In this document: positions 8,593 to 17,761 of the stretch, piece after piece | Numbering within the stretch: the first letter of the stretch is position 1 | Layout of the letters: each line of letters begins with the position of its first letter | From: Allomuricauda sp. F6463D | GTDB taxonomy: Bacteria > Bacteroidota > Bacteroidia > Flavobacteriales > Flavobacteriaceae | NCBI RefSeq assembly: GCF_023015965.1 | Contig: NZ_JALKAN010000004.1 | Location: forward strand, 1-64,000 | Direction: 5' to 3' | DNA: 64,000 nt | Program-made: the position numbers and the translations under genes | Notes under the pieces: generated by a model | Seen by the model: the letters and a program-made list of their open reading frames with translations, nothing else | Told to the model about the DNA's origin: nothing | Database searches by the model: none

Positions 8593-9756
8593 TTAACTGA
8601 ATAGTTTAGAGAAAAAACTTTTTTTAGTATTCGTAATGCCTACTTTTCCATCTAAAAATGAATTAAATGTATTTAGTAATATGGGGGCTGCTTCGTGCAG
8701 TTCCTTGCCCGTTACTTTTTCAAGCACATCGTAAATGGCATCTTTGTGTAGCTCTTCTAAATTGTAGTCGTATATAATTTTTAAAAAGGAGTATTGTAAA
8801 TAATAGCAGAGCATTAAGTTGTTGTTCTCCTTTAGGTATTTGTTTACATAATTTTCCATGTTTTTAACATGATTCTGAAGCACTTCAGTTGAACTTCTCC
8901 ATTTTAAGGAAATTAATGCTTCGGCATGATAGATATCTTGAAAAAACTCTTCTTTTGGCATATTAAGAAGTTTTTGCATAAAATTCACTCCTTTATCAAT
9001 TCTATAGTTAAAATCAATTTGACCATTGAATAGATTACCTATATATTCCTCCAATTTGGTTCTTAATGTTCCGTGTACACAGGAGATGTTGACGATTTTT
9101 AATAAAGAAATTACTATGATGTCCCATTGAAAATCATTCCATCTTTTTTCTTTAAATAATTGGCTGTACTTTGTATAGTCTTCCAATATAGTACTGATCT
9201 GTTGCCATACTTGTTCCTGCTCATCTTTGGATAAGGCGGTAATTATGGGCTCGGTAAAAAAGTCAGTTTTGTATTTGTCGATGAACTCATCATCATAACT
9301 ATCGGCATATACACTGATTTCTCGCAATACATCGTAAACTTTGTTGGGTTGGCAAAGTGTAATTGGCATTTTATATTCAAACCAAAGAGCTTCTCCTTTG
9401 AGATGTATTTGGGCTAAAGTCAATGGATTAAGATTAATTTCCGCTACTCTTCTAAACAGTGCCACTTTGTTGGTGCTTTCTGTTATCTTTACAAAAGGTG
9501 CCTTGACCTTAAACGTGTCCTGTGTGATGGAAATGCGGATTTCAGCCGAACCTTGTCCTTGTACAATTTCAATATCATCATCCAAGGAATGACCGTTTAA
9601 TATATTTGAATTGATGTAGTTTATGGTTTCAATCAATGCCTCTCTATAATTTTTAGCATTATAGGCATCCATTGCTTTGCTCCAGTAAGCAACGTCCATG
9701 CGTGGGTCGTTCTTACTTTTAATAGGTCTGTTAAACCTAGGAAGTACATGTTTCAT
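8593..9756 (-). CDS. Uncharacterised protein with TPR-like start and YbjN-like domain
   Basis: 387 residues, no signal peptide or TM segment. A TPR-like helix pair (YWSKAMDAYNAKNYREALIE, about 24-43) comes first. Next, at about 60-160, is a segment resembling YbjN/CesT folds: LFRRVAEINLNPLTLAQIHL, ALWFEYKMPI and VLREISVYADSYDDE. The rest (170-370) is predicted all-helical. It lies directly upstream of the trypsin-like protease with a 14-base gap and should be its operon partner. It could be a scaffold, inhibitor or substrate adaptor of the protease; none of these is shown by sequence. No known family was recognised over the full length. Confidence 0.65.
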   Translation of the reverse strand: MKHVLPRFNRPIKSKNDPRMDVAYWSKAMDAYNAKNYREALIETINYINSNILNGHSLDDDIEIVQGQGSAEIRISITQDTFKVKAPFVKITESTNKVALFRRVAEINLNPLTLAQIHLKGEALWFEYKMPITLCQPNKVYDVLREISVYADSYDDEFIDKYKTDFFTEPIITALSKDEQEQVWQQISTILEDYTKYSQLFKEKRWNDFQWDIIVISLLKIVNISCVHGTLRTKLEEYIGNLFNGQIDFNYRIDKGVNFMQKLLNMPKEEFFQDIYHAEALISLKWRSSTEVLQNHVKNMENYVNKYLKENNNLMLCYYLQYSFLKIIYDYNLEELHKDAIYDVLEKVTGKELHEAAPILLNTFNSFLDGKVGITNTKKSFFSKLFS

Positions 9757-9922
9757 TATTTATAGGTTAAGATTTACAAATCAGATTTGGGTGAGGTTGA
9801 TTTGCTGTCTTTGAGGAGGTTGCGATAAAACAGTTGGGCTAATATCGTATTTTTTTTACAAGAACCTAGTAAAAACTAAATTGATTTAAGCTTAATCGGT
9901 TTTCAGGAAAAAAATAATCAAG

Positions 9923-10975
9923 TTAACGAACAGCAGTCTCTTCCAAACGCAACTGTTTTTTGTAGGCATTTAAGGTGGCTTCAATGCCGATGGGTAGTGT
10001 AGAGTTCTGTGGTATATGCCCAAAGCTCATACCATAGACTGCAGGCATCCCCAATGGAGCAATTCTGTCTAGAATCACTTCTCTTAGGGTGAAGTTTTCG
10101 GTTGTTCTTTTACGGTCACAGCCTTTGCAAACACCAAAGATTATCCCCTTAGCTTTTGAAAGTGTGTCCACTTGTGTAAGTTGGGTAAGCATACGGTCCA
10201 TGCGATATGGTGCTTCTTCAACGTCCTCCAAAAAAACGAGTTTATCCGTAAAATCGATTTCATACGGTGTACCTATCATGGCAGTTACCAAGGATAAACT
10301 ACCTCCGGCAAGTTCACCTTGACCTACGCCCTTGGTAATGGTATACCTGTAATATTCACTGTTTCGGTATTGTCTTGGGTCTTTTAAAATTGCATTTTTG
10401 ATGGGAAGGTTTTCCATAGGTTCCATCAAAACTTTTTTGAAATATGATTTGCTATATTCATCATCAAGTGTTGTACCCACGGGGCCATGAAAACAAACCA
10501 ATCCTGTTTTATCATAAATGGTATTGATCAAGGCCGTAATATCGCTAAAGCCAATCAATATTTTCGGGTTGTTTTGGATTGCTTCATAATCCAATAAATC
10601 CAATATACGGGTACATCCATACCCACCACGTGCGCAAAGTATAGCATCAATTTCAGGGTTTGCAAACATTTCATTTAAATCTGCTGCTCGTTCTTTATCG
10701 GTATTGCTGAAATACCCATAATTACCTTTTATCCGTTCAGTGTGATAGGTATTAAACCCCATTTTCTCCAAAGTTTCCAAGGTGAGGTAAAGTGCTTCGG
10801 GTTTTACTGCAAATCCAGGTGCCACCACGCCAATGGTGTTTCCTAACTTTAACTTTTTGGGTTTTATTTTTGATGTTGTTGGGGGCTGTGGCTCATGTCC
10901 CCAACTGGTTTGGTGCAAAAGGGTTGCAGCACCAAGAACTGTTGCCGATTTTATAAAGCTTCTTCTTTTGGTCAT
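9923..10975 (-). CDS. S66-family LD-carboxypeptidase
   Basis: 350 residues with an N-terminal twin-arginine-like leader (MTKRRSFIKSATVLGAATLL), so the protein is probably exported. The S66 catalytic set is visible: the nucleophile Ser in IGFSDITALI, Glu in VFLEDVEEAPYR and His in FGHIPQNSTLPIG; the CARGGYGCTRILDLLD motif precedes the Ser. Family members cleave the L-Lys/D-Ala bond of murein tetrapeptides, in recycling or wall remodelling; related MccF-type proteins detoxify microcins. An exported form favours wall remodelling. It appears to be transcribed alone. Confidence 0.88.
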   Translation of the reverse strand: MTKRRSFIKSATVLGAATLLHQTSWGHEPQPPTTSKIKPKKLKLGNTIGVVAPGFAVKPEALYLTLETLEKMGFNTYHTERIKGNYGYFSNTDKERAADLNEMFANPEIDAILCARGGYGCTRILDLLDYEAIQNNPKILIGFSDITALINTIYDKTGLVCFHGPVGTTLDDEYSKSYFKKVLMEPMENLPIKNAILKDPRQYRNSEYYRYTITKGVGQGELAGGSLSLVTAMIGTPYEIDFTDKLVFLEDVEEAPYRMDRMLTQLTQVDTLSKAKGIIFGVCKGCDRKRTTENFTLREVILDRIAPLGMPAVYGMSFGHIPQNSTLPIGIEATLNAYKKQLRLEETAVR

Positions 10976-11036
10976 TTAATTTGAATTAAACAGGGCAGCA
11001 TAGATAAAAATCCACAAATTTAGAGGAAAATATTAA

Positions 11037-12356
11037 CTAATCACTGTTTCTTTCGTCTCTTCGTAGCTGTCGTTGAATTTTCTTAATGGCTGACTCTATT
11101 GACTTTTCGGGCTCTATAATATTGTATTCACCCCAAAAATTAGGGTCCGAAAAACCTGAAGCTTCATCACTAAGGATTATGGATTTTTTTATACGCTCAC
11201 GGTACCGAGGTACTTCCCCGGTTAAATTTTTTTCCCAATCTGTAACGGCCATTTCCGCGGTCATGCTATACATTGAATTGAACCACTTATCTTCCCAGTC
11301 CACTTTAAACTCCATGAACACGCTACTATAACCATAATACCACTTTCCATCTTTTTCACGGTAATCAACTCGATAGGATACCTCTGTGGGCCAAACATCA
11401 ACTTTTGCTGGTTTTCTCCGTACAAATAATTGGGCCGCTTTGTTTCTGTCGGTAATGTTCAAAGAAAAGGTAGCGTTTGTTAAAATCTTATTTTCAACAT
11501 CGATGTAAAGTTCGCCTTGATAAAGCTGTTCAATGATGCCTTCGAGTTGATCAAATCTGATGACGTAAATCAATCTATCGTTAGTTCGAGTTGATCTATT
11601 AAAAGTGAATTTATAGTTGGTCAAGGACTCTTCAGAAAATATATATTCTGGATACTTCATCATATCCACATATAGTGTGTTATAAGGACCGCCTTGAAGT
11701 TTTAGTGCAACAGTGTCCAATTTGCTGTAATCTGTGCTTTTTCTGGCTTTGTAGAGTTCAACGGCATCGCTTTTGGCAGAGTTGTACGGTGTTTTATATA
11801 TGTTGACCACAGCTTCTGCCAAAGAAACGTTTCTTCGTCTCCGTTTTATGGTTTCCCGATAAAAAGCCGTCATTAAAGTTGGGTCTTCAAAATAATTGTC
11901 ATCCCTATTCCTTAAAGTCTCTTTTACCAAGGCCAATGCATCTTTTGGTGCATTGATGTTAATTTCTGAAAGTTGAGTTACGGATATTTGTAAAGTTATT
12001 TCGTTTTGTTCTGTTTCAAGGTTGGCTATGGGCACCCTTTTTGTTTTATAGCCCAAAAACGAGATTACAAGGTTTTTGGAGGTATGTTCTTTGGGTACCT
12101 TTAAGAGAAAACTGCCTTCTGTATTGGTTATAGTGCTGATATTGGTGCCTTCTACTGCTAACGTTGCAAAAACCAAAGGTTTATTGCTCGACTCCTCTGT
12201 CACCTCGCCGCTATATTGGTTAAAATCAACAGTTGCATTATCATCTTGGAACCCCATTGTTTCATTCGGAAACAACATTAGTAGAGAACATGCTGAAAAC
12301 AATAGCAGTACCTGATATTTTTTATTTAAAATGGATAACAAGGTTCTTAGTGACAT
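11037..12356 (-). CDS. Carboxypeptidase-regulatory-like (DUF5686-type) envelope protein
   Basis: 439 residues with an N-terminal hydrophobic leader. A carboxypeptidase D regulatory-like beta-sandwich follows at about 48-130 (YSGEVTEESSNKPLVFATL, NTEGSFLLKVP). The remaining 300 residues match the middle part of DUF5686 proteins: AFYRETIKRRRRNVSLAEAV, a NAVELYK-like segment, and a beta-rich region. Full DUF5686 proteins end in an outer-membrane barrel of several hundred residues that is absent here, so this is a short form. A periplasmic or outer-membrane-associated location is likely. Function unknown. Confidence 0.7.
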   Translation of the reverse strand: MSLRTLLSILNKKYQVLLLFSACSLLMLFPNETMGFQDDNATVDFNQYSGEVTEESSNKPLVFATLAVEGTNISTITNTEGSFLLKVPKEHTSKNLVISFLGYKTKRVPIANLETEQNEITLQISVTQLSEININAPKDALALVKETLRNRDDNYFEDPTLMTAFYRETIKRRRRNVSLAEAVVNIYKTPYNSAKSDAVELYKARKSTDYSKLDTVALKLQGGPYNTLYVDMMKYPEYIFSEESLTNYKFTFNRSTRTNDRLIYVIRFDQLEGIIEQLYQGELYIDVENKILTNATFSLNITDRNKAAQLFVRRKPAKVDVWPTEVSYRVDYREKDGKWYYGYSSVFMEFKVDWEDKWFNSMYSMTAEMAVTDWEKNLTGEVPRYRERIKKSIILSDEASGFSDPNFWGEYNIIEPEKSIESAIKKIQRQLRRDERNSD

Positions 12357-12461
12357 ATCCGCAATTTTTCTTTTATTAAAAATACGAAATTTAGAGATAT
12401 GACACTATACAGCTTTCTTTTAAAAACTGAATAATTTCCTTAAAATCAGCGAAAAACCTTT

Positions 12462-14909
12462 TTAATCTACCATAAAAAGTGCATTGGCAAAAAATAATTT
12501 TCCGTTTTCCCAAAACCCTCTGAACAACGGATTGTCGACCATGTAAATTACTTGTCCTCTACCAAAGTCCTCCACTCCGTATACCAAAGATTCGGAAATC
12601 TTTTTCTGTGCTTCGCTTCCAGCAAAACCTGAAAATGGCATGGTATTTTGCTCTAGGTAGACGGCGTTTCCGTTGTCTAGGTACTCATATGTGTTGCTCC
12701 CCAGTTTTAAAGAGAAGTAATCAGAACCATACCCGTAGGCCAATGGGTTGGAGTTATCTACTTTGGTTTTGAAGATTGCGCCGGTAATTGCACTTTTGAT
12801 TCGTTCCCGTTCTCCGTCTTCATAAGGTAGGGGAATATTGGTATTGCTGCCATTTTCTATTTCTTTCTTTTTTATACCAAATCCTTTTTCGCCATCAAGG
12901 GCATCTATGGAACCTCCCATGGAAATGATTTTTCCACCTTGTCTTACCCATGTTTTTAGCTTGGTCAGCTCTTTTTCATTAAAATGATCTCCATATCTAC
13001 CATCAGGTAACACTAGGATGTTGTAATCATTTAGATCTACCCTATTTGCATAATCATCATCTATTACGGTAAGTGGGTAATGTAATTGTTGTTCAAAAAA
13101 GTGCCATATTTCTCCAAATCGAAGGGTAGAAGTTGGTCCTCCGGACAGAACGGCAATTTTCGGCTTGGTAATCATTTTAATAGAGGAAGAGCCAAAATCT
13201 TTCCCTGCATCCACAAATCCAGTAGAGGTAGGGGTGATATCTTTCTGGTGCTTCTTGGCAATGGATTGTAGCGTTTGGATAAAGTCTTCCTTGTTTTCGT
13301 TATCACCCTTGGTGATGATCAAAGTTCCGCGATCAAAAGATTTACCTTGAACAGTAAATGGATGGTCTGCCTTACGAACACGAATTCCTTGATTGAGGAG
13401 TTCGGCTAAAAAACGGGCATCCTCCATACTGTTCCAGTCCGTTAGGTAAGCATAGCTTTGGCCGTTGATGTTTGGAGAAACCATTGTTTCCTCTGCATTT
13501 TGCGATGATACTGCGGAAGTAGATGCAATGGCTTCCAAACCGTAGGCGTAGGGTAACGACCATGCGGTAATATCGTATGTCAATGAATCCGAAAGTTTTG
13601 CATTTGGCTCAAATAATACTTTTACCAATGTACCTTTGGATTGATTTGTAGAAACGACCATTCCATTTTTATTGATGGAAATACTACCATTGTTCCCGGT
13701 GCTGTAACTGTGCCCTCTGTACGAACCACTTGAAAGGTCGCCATATTCAATGTCATGTTTTTTCAGGAGAGATTTAAGAGCATTCAATTTGTCTTTATCT
13801 CCTTTCAAAACATAGCTTTTGTACTTAAAATCTTTATTTTGATGGAATTTCCTAAATTCCTCATTTAATTTATCTGCGTTCTGGGAAGAAACTTCCACTG
13901 TGGAAAGTCCAGTAGTAAAATGGTGGGCTATTCTGTCTTTTAAAGTGAGTGTATCTCCAATGGCGGTAATGACACCTAGTCCGGCTCTTCCGCTACCACC
14001 TTGCTCATAAGTCATTCCAATAGACCCGTTGTATATGGGATAGGTGTCCCCGTAACTTGGATAAAGCAGGTCAAAAACTTCTTTGGTAAAATAGAACCAA
14101 CCGTTGGCGTCAAAATATTTTGCATGGTTTCTGCCCAATGTAACCTGAAAATCACGTTGAAAGTCGGTTATCACTTCGTGATATGGTTCTGCTGCAGGCG
14201 CAAAGTAGTATGGATTGTTTACCCCTTGTTCATGAAAATCTACATGAACGTGAGGCAACCATTGGTTGAACATTTTTAATCTTTGCTGGCTTTCCACCTG
14301 GGTCAGCCATGCCCAATCGCGGTTCAGGTCGAACATATAGTGGTTACTACGTCCATTCCACCAGCCTTCGTGGTGCTCTTTACTGTTGGGATCCACTTGG
14401 TATGGTGTATTTTTATATTGGTTGTACCAATTACTATACCTGTCCCTTCCATCTGGATTGATACAAGGATCCATAAGTACCACCGTATTTTCCAAATAAG
14501 AACTTTTATTGGTCAACAATTCATAAATGGTCTTCATGGACGCTTCGGTACTCACACTTTCGTTACCGTGTACATTGTAGCTTAGCCAAACAATGGCCTT
14601 GGAAGAATTTCCGGTCCCCTCTGTGTTCTTTAAGTGTTCTTGCCTAATGGTTTCCAGATTGGCAAGGTTTTCTGCAGATGATACATAGGCCAAGATCAAA
14701 GGTCTACGTTCGTTGGTTTTACCATAAACGGTTAGCTTTACCCTATCTGGATCGGATGCTGCCAAATATTCGTAATAATCCACCACCTCATGATGACGGG
14801 TAAATTGCGTGCCAAGCTCATATCCTAAAAATTCGGATGGGGATTTAAGCTGTTGTGCTGATACGGAAATTGATACTAAAAGGATGAGAATAAATAAAAA
14901 ACGGGTCAT
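12462..14909 (-). CDS. M14-family zinc carboxypeptidase with C-terminal amidotransferase-like domain
   Basis: About 815 residues with a signal peptide (MTRFLFILILLVSISVSAQ); the ATG at 14909 was chosen because the upstream in-frame start is TTG and would lengthen the leader. The M14 zinc site is seen as the HxxE of SYNVHGNESVS with the later His of WLPHVHVDFHEQG; the substrate motif is FDLNRDWAWL and the catalytic Glu lies in MTYEQGGSGRAG. Residues of about 570-700 form a class I glutamine-amidotransferase-like fold (IAVLSGGPTSTLRFGE, NILVLPDGRYG, VRQGGKIISMGG). It is probably a periplasmic or surface peptidase for peptide scavenging. Confidence 0.87.
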   Translation of the reverse strand: MTRFLFILILLVSISVSAQQLKSPSEFLGYELGTQFTRHHEVVDYYEYLAASDPDRVKLTVYGKTNERRPLILAYVSSAENLANLETIRQEHLKNTEGTGNSSKAIVWLSYNVHGNESVSTEASMKTIYELLTNKSSYLENTVVLMDPCINPDGRDRYSNWYNQYKNTPYQVDPNSKEHHEGWWNGRSNHYMFDLNRDWAWLTQVESQQRLKMFNQWLPHVHVDFHEQGVNNPYYFAPAAEPYHEVITDFQRDFQVTLGRNHAKYFDANGWFYFTKEVFDLLYPSYGDTYPIYNGSIGMTYEQGGSGRAGLGVITAIGDTLTLKDRIAHHFTTGLSTVEVSSQNADKLNEEFRKFHQNKDFKYKSYVLKGDKDKLNALKSLLKKHDIEYGDLSSGSYRGHSYSTGNNGSISINKNGMVVSTNQSKGTLVKVLFEPNAKLSDSLTYDITAWSLPYAYGLEAIASTSAVSSQNAEETMVSPNINGQSYAYLTDWNSMEDARFLAELLNQGIRVRKADHPFTVQGKSFDRGTLIITKGDNENKEDFIQTLQSIAKKHQKDITPTSTGFVDAGKDFGSSSIKMITKPKIAVLSGGPTSTLRFGEIWHFFEQQLHYPLTVIDDDYANRVDLNDYNILVLPDGRYGDHFNEKELTKLKTWVRQGGKIISMGGSIDALDGEKGFGIKKKEIENGSNTNIPLPYEDGERERIKSAITGAIFKTKVDNSNPLAYGYGSDYFSLKLGSNTYEYLDNGNAVYLEQNTMPFSGFAGSEAQKKISESLVYGVEDFGRGQVIYMVDNPLFRGFWENGKLFFANALFMVD

Positions 14910-15040
14910 ACTTGGGTTAATTAATTTAATCAAATCTACTAATAATTTGATGTAGATTCATAATTTTAATAGTTATGACCTCTCAAAATTTTTAAAAATT
15001 CAATTAACGTATTTTTAGGACGAGAAAAAAAGTAGAAACT

Positions 15041-15048
15041 TATCTTTG
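15041..15048 (+). promoter_or_regulatory. -7 box of bshC
   Basis: TATCTTTG is an exact TAnnTTTG word 20 bases before the bshC ATG. The region 17-23 bases upstream is T-rich but lacks a clean TTTG. Confidence 0.45.
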
Positions 15049-15068
15049 AACACCTCATTGCAATTTGA

Positions 15069-16670
15069 ATGGAAGTAGAATGTATACCTTTTAAGGAGAC
15101 CGGTTATTTTTCCCAACTTATTTGTGACTATGTAAATCAAAAAAAAGAACTGTCCCACTTTTTTAATAGATACCCAATCCCGGAAAATTTCGGTGCTCAA
15201 ATAAAGGAGAAAGCTGCAAACTACCCACAGGCCAATAGAACTGTCTTAGTGGACTCTTTACGGGAACAGTACATAAATGTTGAAGTTTCCAAAGCCACAC
15301 AAGTAAATATTGATGCTTTGGCATCGGAAAACACTTTTACCGTGACTACGGGACATCAGTTGAATCTCTTTACGGGACCACTCTATTTTCTATACAAAAT
15401 CGTTTGCACGATTAACTTGGCCAAAAAACTCAATGAGAAACATTCTGACAGTCACTTTGTGCCAGTATATTGGATGGCAACAGAGGATCACGATTTTGAT
15501 GAGATCAATTATTTCAATCTGCACGGAAAAAAAGTGCATTGGAACAAAAAGGCTTCTGGTGCGGTTGGTAGGCTGTCAACTGAGGGATTACAGGATGTTT
15601 ATGAAATCTTTGCGTCCGAACTCGGTAATTTAGGCCTAACGGAAAACTTGAAAGAACTCTTTGAAAAGGCATACATAGAGCATCAAACACTTACAGAAGC
15701 TACGAGATATTTGGCGAATTCTTTATTTGGTGATCAAGGGTTAGTCATTGTGGATGGTGACGATGTGAAATTAAAGGAGTTGTTGGTGCCTTTTGCCAAA
15801 AAGGATATTCTAGATCATACACCGTATCAAAAAATATCAGAGACAATTGAAACCTTGGGCAATCTTTCAACAGATTACAATATTCAAGTGAACCCAAGGG
15901 AAATCAATTTCTTCTATTTAAAAGAAGGTCTTCGGGAGCGGATTGTTATCAAAAAAGGAAAATACCATATAATTAATACCGATATCAATTTTTCCAAAGA
16001 AGAACTTTTGGAAGAACTGGAAGCTCACCCGGAACGTTTTTCGCCCAACGTGGTGGCACGTCCTTTATATCAAGAAATAATTTTACCAAATCTTTGCTAC
16101 ATTGGTGGAGGAGGGGAACTTGCCTATTGGTTGGAACTTAAATCCTATTTTGATGAAGTGGGGGTAACCTTTCCAATGTTGATGTTACGTAATTCAGTAT
16201 TGATGATTACGGAAAAACAAGCTAATAAAATGGAAAGAATGGGATTGAAAATTTCTCATTTGTTCATGAAACAGCATTCCCTTATCAATAAAAAGATACG
16301 TGACATTTCTAATATTGATATTGATTTCACTGCCCAGAAACAATTGCTGGAAGCGCAATTTAAGGATATGTACCAATTGGCGGAGCAAACCGACAAAAGC
16401 TTTTTGGGAGCGGTAAAAGCACAAGAAGTAAAACAGAAAAAGGGCTTGGAGCATCTTGAGAAACGATTGTTAAAAGCCCAAAAGCGAAAGTTAAAAGATC
16501 ATGTGGTTCGCTTAACAGAATTGCAAAATGAGTTGTTTCCCAATCAATCGCTACAGGAAAGGCAACTCAATTTTTCCGAAATGTACTTGGAAATGGGCGA
16601 TACCCTTATTCCGCTACTGCTAGAAACACTAGATCCCTTTTCTGGAGCGTTCACAGTTGTAAAGCATTGA
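15069..16670 (+). CDS. bshC: Bacillithiol biosynthesis cysteine-adding enzyme BshC
   Basis: 533 residues, the normal BshC length. Recognised features are the N-terminal FKETGYFSQLICDYV segment, TVTTGHQLNLFTGPLYFLYK, the MATEDHDFDEINYFN motif, the ICYIGGGGELAYWLELK-like segment (LCYIGGGGELAYW) and the long C-terminal coiled coil (about 390-480). BshC ligates cysteine to glucosaminyl-malate, the last step of bacillithiol synthesis, giving the low-molecular-weight thiol used instead of glutathione. BshA and BshB are not in this window. Confidence 0.93.
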   Translation: MEVECIPFKETGYFSQLICDYVNQKKELSHFFNRYPIPENFGAQIKEKAANYPQANRTVLVDSLREQYINVEVSKATQVNIDALASENTFTVTTGHQLNLFTGPLYFLYKIVCTINLAKKLNEKHSDSHFVPVYWMATEDHDFDEINYFNLHGKKVHWNKKASGAVGRLSTEGLQDVYEIFASELGNLGLTENLKELFEKAYIEHQTLTEATRYLANSLFGDQGLVIVDGDDVKLKELLVPFAKKDILDHTPYQKISETIETLGNLSTDYNIQVNPREINFFYLKEGLRERIVIKKGKYHIINTDINFSKEELLEELEAHPERFSPNVVARPLYQEIILPNLCYIGGGGELAYWLELKSYFDEVGVTFPMLMLRNSVLMITEKQANKMERMGLKISHLFMKQHSLINKKIRDISNIDIDFTAQKQLLEAQFKDMYQLAEQTDKSFLGAVKAQEVKQKKGLEHLEKRLLKAQKRKLKDHVVRLTELQNELFPNQSLQERQLNFSEMYLEMGDTLIPLLLETLDPFSGAFTVVKH

Positions 16671-16840
16671 TTGTTTGTTTCTGTTGACTCTGGAAGCCTT
16701 TAAAATCTGCACTTTTATAAAAAAAACAAAATTAAGGTAGGGTATTCTTTTTTTGGATTGTTCCTTATATATAAATAGCTATGAAAATTTAAATTTTGAG
16801 TTGGTTAACTCATATGTTTAGGTTGGTTTTGATTTTATTG

Positions 16841-16872
16841 AAAAGCCCCGGAGTGGTTCCCGGGGCTTTTTG
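16841..16872. terminator. Bidirectional terminator between bshC and pgmB
   Basis: The stem AAAAGCCCCGG/CCGGGGCTTTT has an 8-base loop and is flanked by A and T tracts, so it can stop transcripts in both directions between these convergent genes. Confidence 0.92.
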
Positions 16873-16895
16873 TATTTATATATTTTTACGACTAG

Positions 16896-17555
16896 TTAGA
16901 ACAGTTCCTTGAAATAGGATTTTACTTCAAACAATGTTGCCTCTTTCATAGTGTCGAACCTTACATCTGCATGGCCCACACGTTCTGCCGGGCCAATTCC
17001 AACACTGTGAAATTTTCCGGCATTTGCTGCATCTATACCTTTTTCAGCATCTTCAAAAACAATGCAATTTTCAGGAGGTAGCCCCAATTTTTCTGAAGCA
17101 TATAAAAAAATATCTGGAGCAGGTTTGCTTTTGGTTACACTGTTTCCATCCCCTATTACATCAAAATAGTGCGTGGCATTAAGTTGCTTTAATACTTTTT
17201 CGGCATTTTTACTCGCACTGCCCAAAGCTACACTAAACCCTTCAGACCGTAGATGTGTTAAAAGTTCCCTGGCCCCTGGTAAATAATCCTCTTGGGTTAT
17301 GCTGTTCAAACTTTTTACGTAAAAGTCGTTTTTTTTGGTTGCAAAATCCACTATGGACTTCTCATCTAAGGAAATATTGTTGTAGTCCATAATCACTTTA
17401 ATAGAATCCATTCTGGAAATCCCCCTCAACTTTTCGTTTAATTCTCGGTCAAATTCCCAGCCCATATCATCGGCCAATTCTTTCCAAGCAGCGTAATGCA
17501 GTTCTGCTGTATCCGTAATTACGCCATCCAAATCAAAAATGAATCCCTTAATCAT
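16896..17555 (-). CDS. pgmB: Beta-phosphoglucomutase
   Basis: 219 residues of a HAD hydrolase with a cap domain. Motif I FDLDGVITDTAELHY carries the nucleophile Asp and the acid/base Asp two residues on; the cap has KLRGISRMDSIKVIMD. Motif II is LGSASKNA, the lysine motif is SKPAPDIFL, and motif IV is VFEDAEKGIDAA. The sequence matches beta-PGM, which interconverts beta-glucose-1-phosphate and glucose-6-phosphate after maltose or trehalose phosphorolysis. Usually it lies beside a GH65 phosphorylase; here it is alone. The ATG at 17555 was chosen over TTG at 17561. Confidence 0.88.
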   Translation of the reverse strand: MIKGFIFDLDGVITDTAELHYAAWKELADDMGWEFDRELNEKLRGISRMDSIKVIMDYNNISLDEKSIVDFATKKNDFYVKSLNSITQEDYLPGARELLTHLRSEGFSVALGSASKNAEKVLKQLNATHYFDVIGDGNSVTKSKPAPDIFLYASEKLGLPPENCIVFEDAEKGIDAANAGKFHSVGIGPAERVGHADVRFDTMKEATLFEVKSYFKELF

Positions 17556-17729
17556 GATCAATGCTTTTTATTGCGCAAATAAATAATGAAATCAATTAAG
17601 AAAAAAACTATATAAGACTATGTTATCTTAAATAAAATAGTAAAAGAACCCGAAAACTAATTAGTTGTTGATAACCTATGGTAATTACTTAAGTTAAAAA
17701 CTTGTCTTAAATATCCTTTAAAAGATACT

Positions 17730-17758
17730 TTTGCAACTAAAGCAAATTGCTATTTTTG
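17730..17758 (+). promoter_or_regulatory. Promoter of guaA (-33 TTTG, -7 TATTTTTG)
   Basis: TTTG at 17730-17733 and TATTTTTG at 17751-17758 are separated by 17 bases, both exact matches to the Bacteroidota sigma-A consensus. The -7 box ends three bases before the ATG at 17762, so transcription would begin at or very near the start codon, giving a leaderless mRNA. Confidence 0.7.
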
Positions 17759-17761
17759 CCC

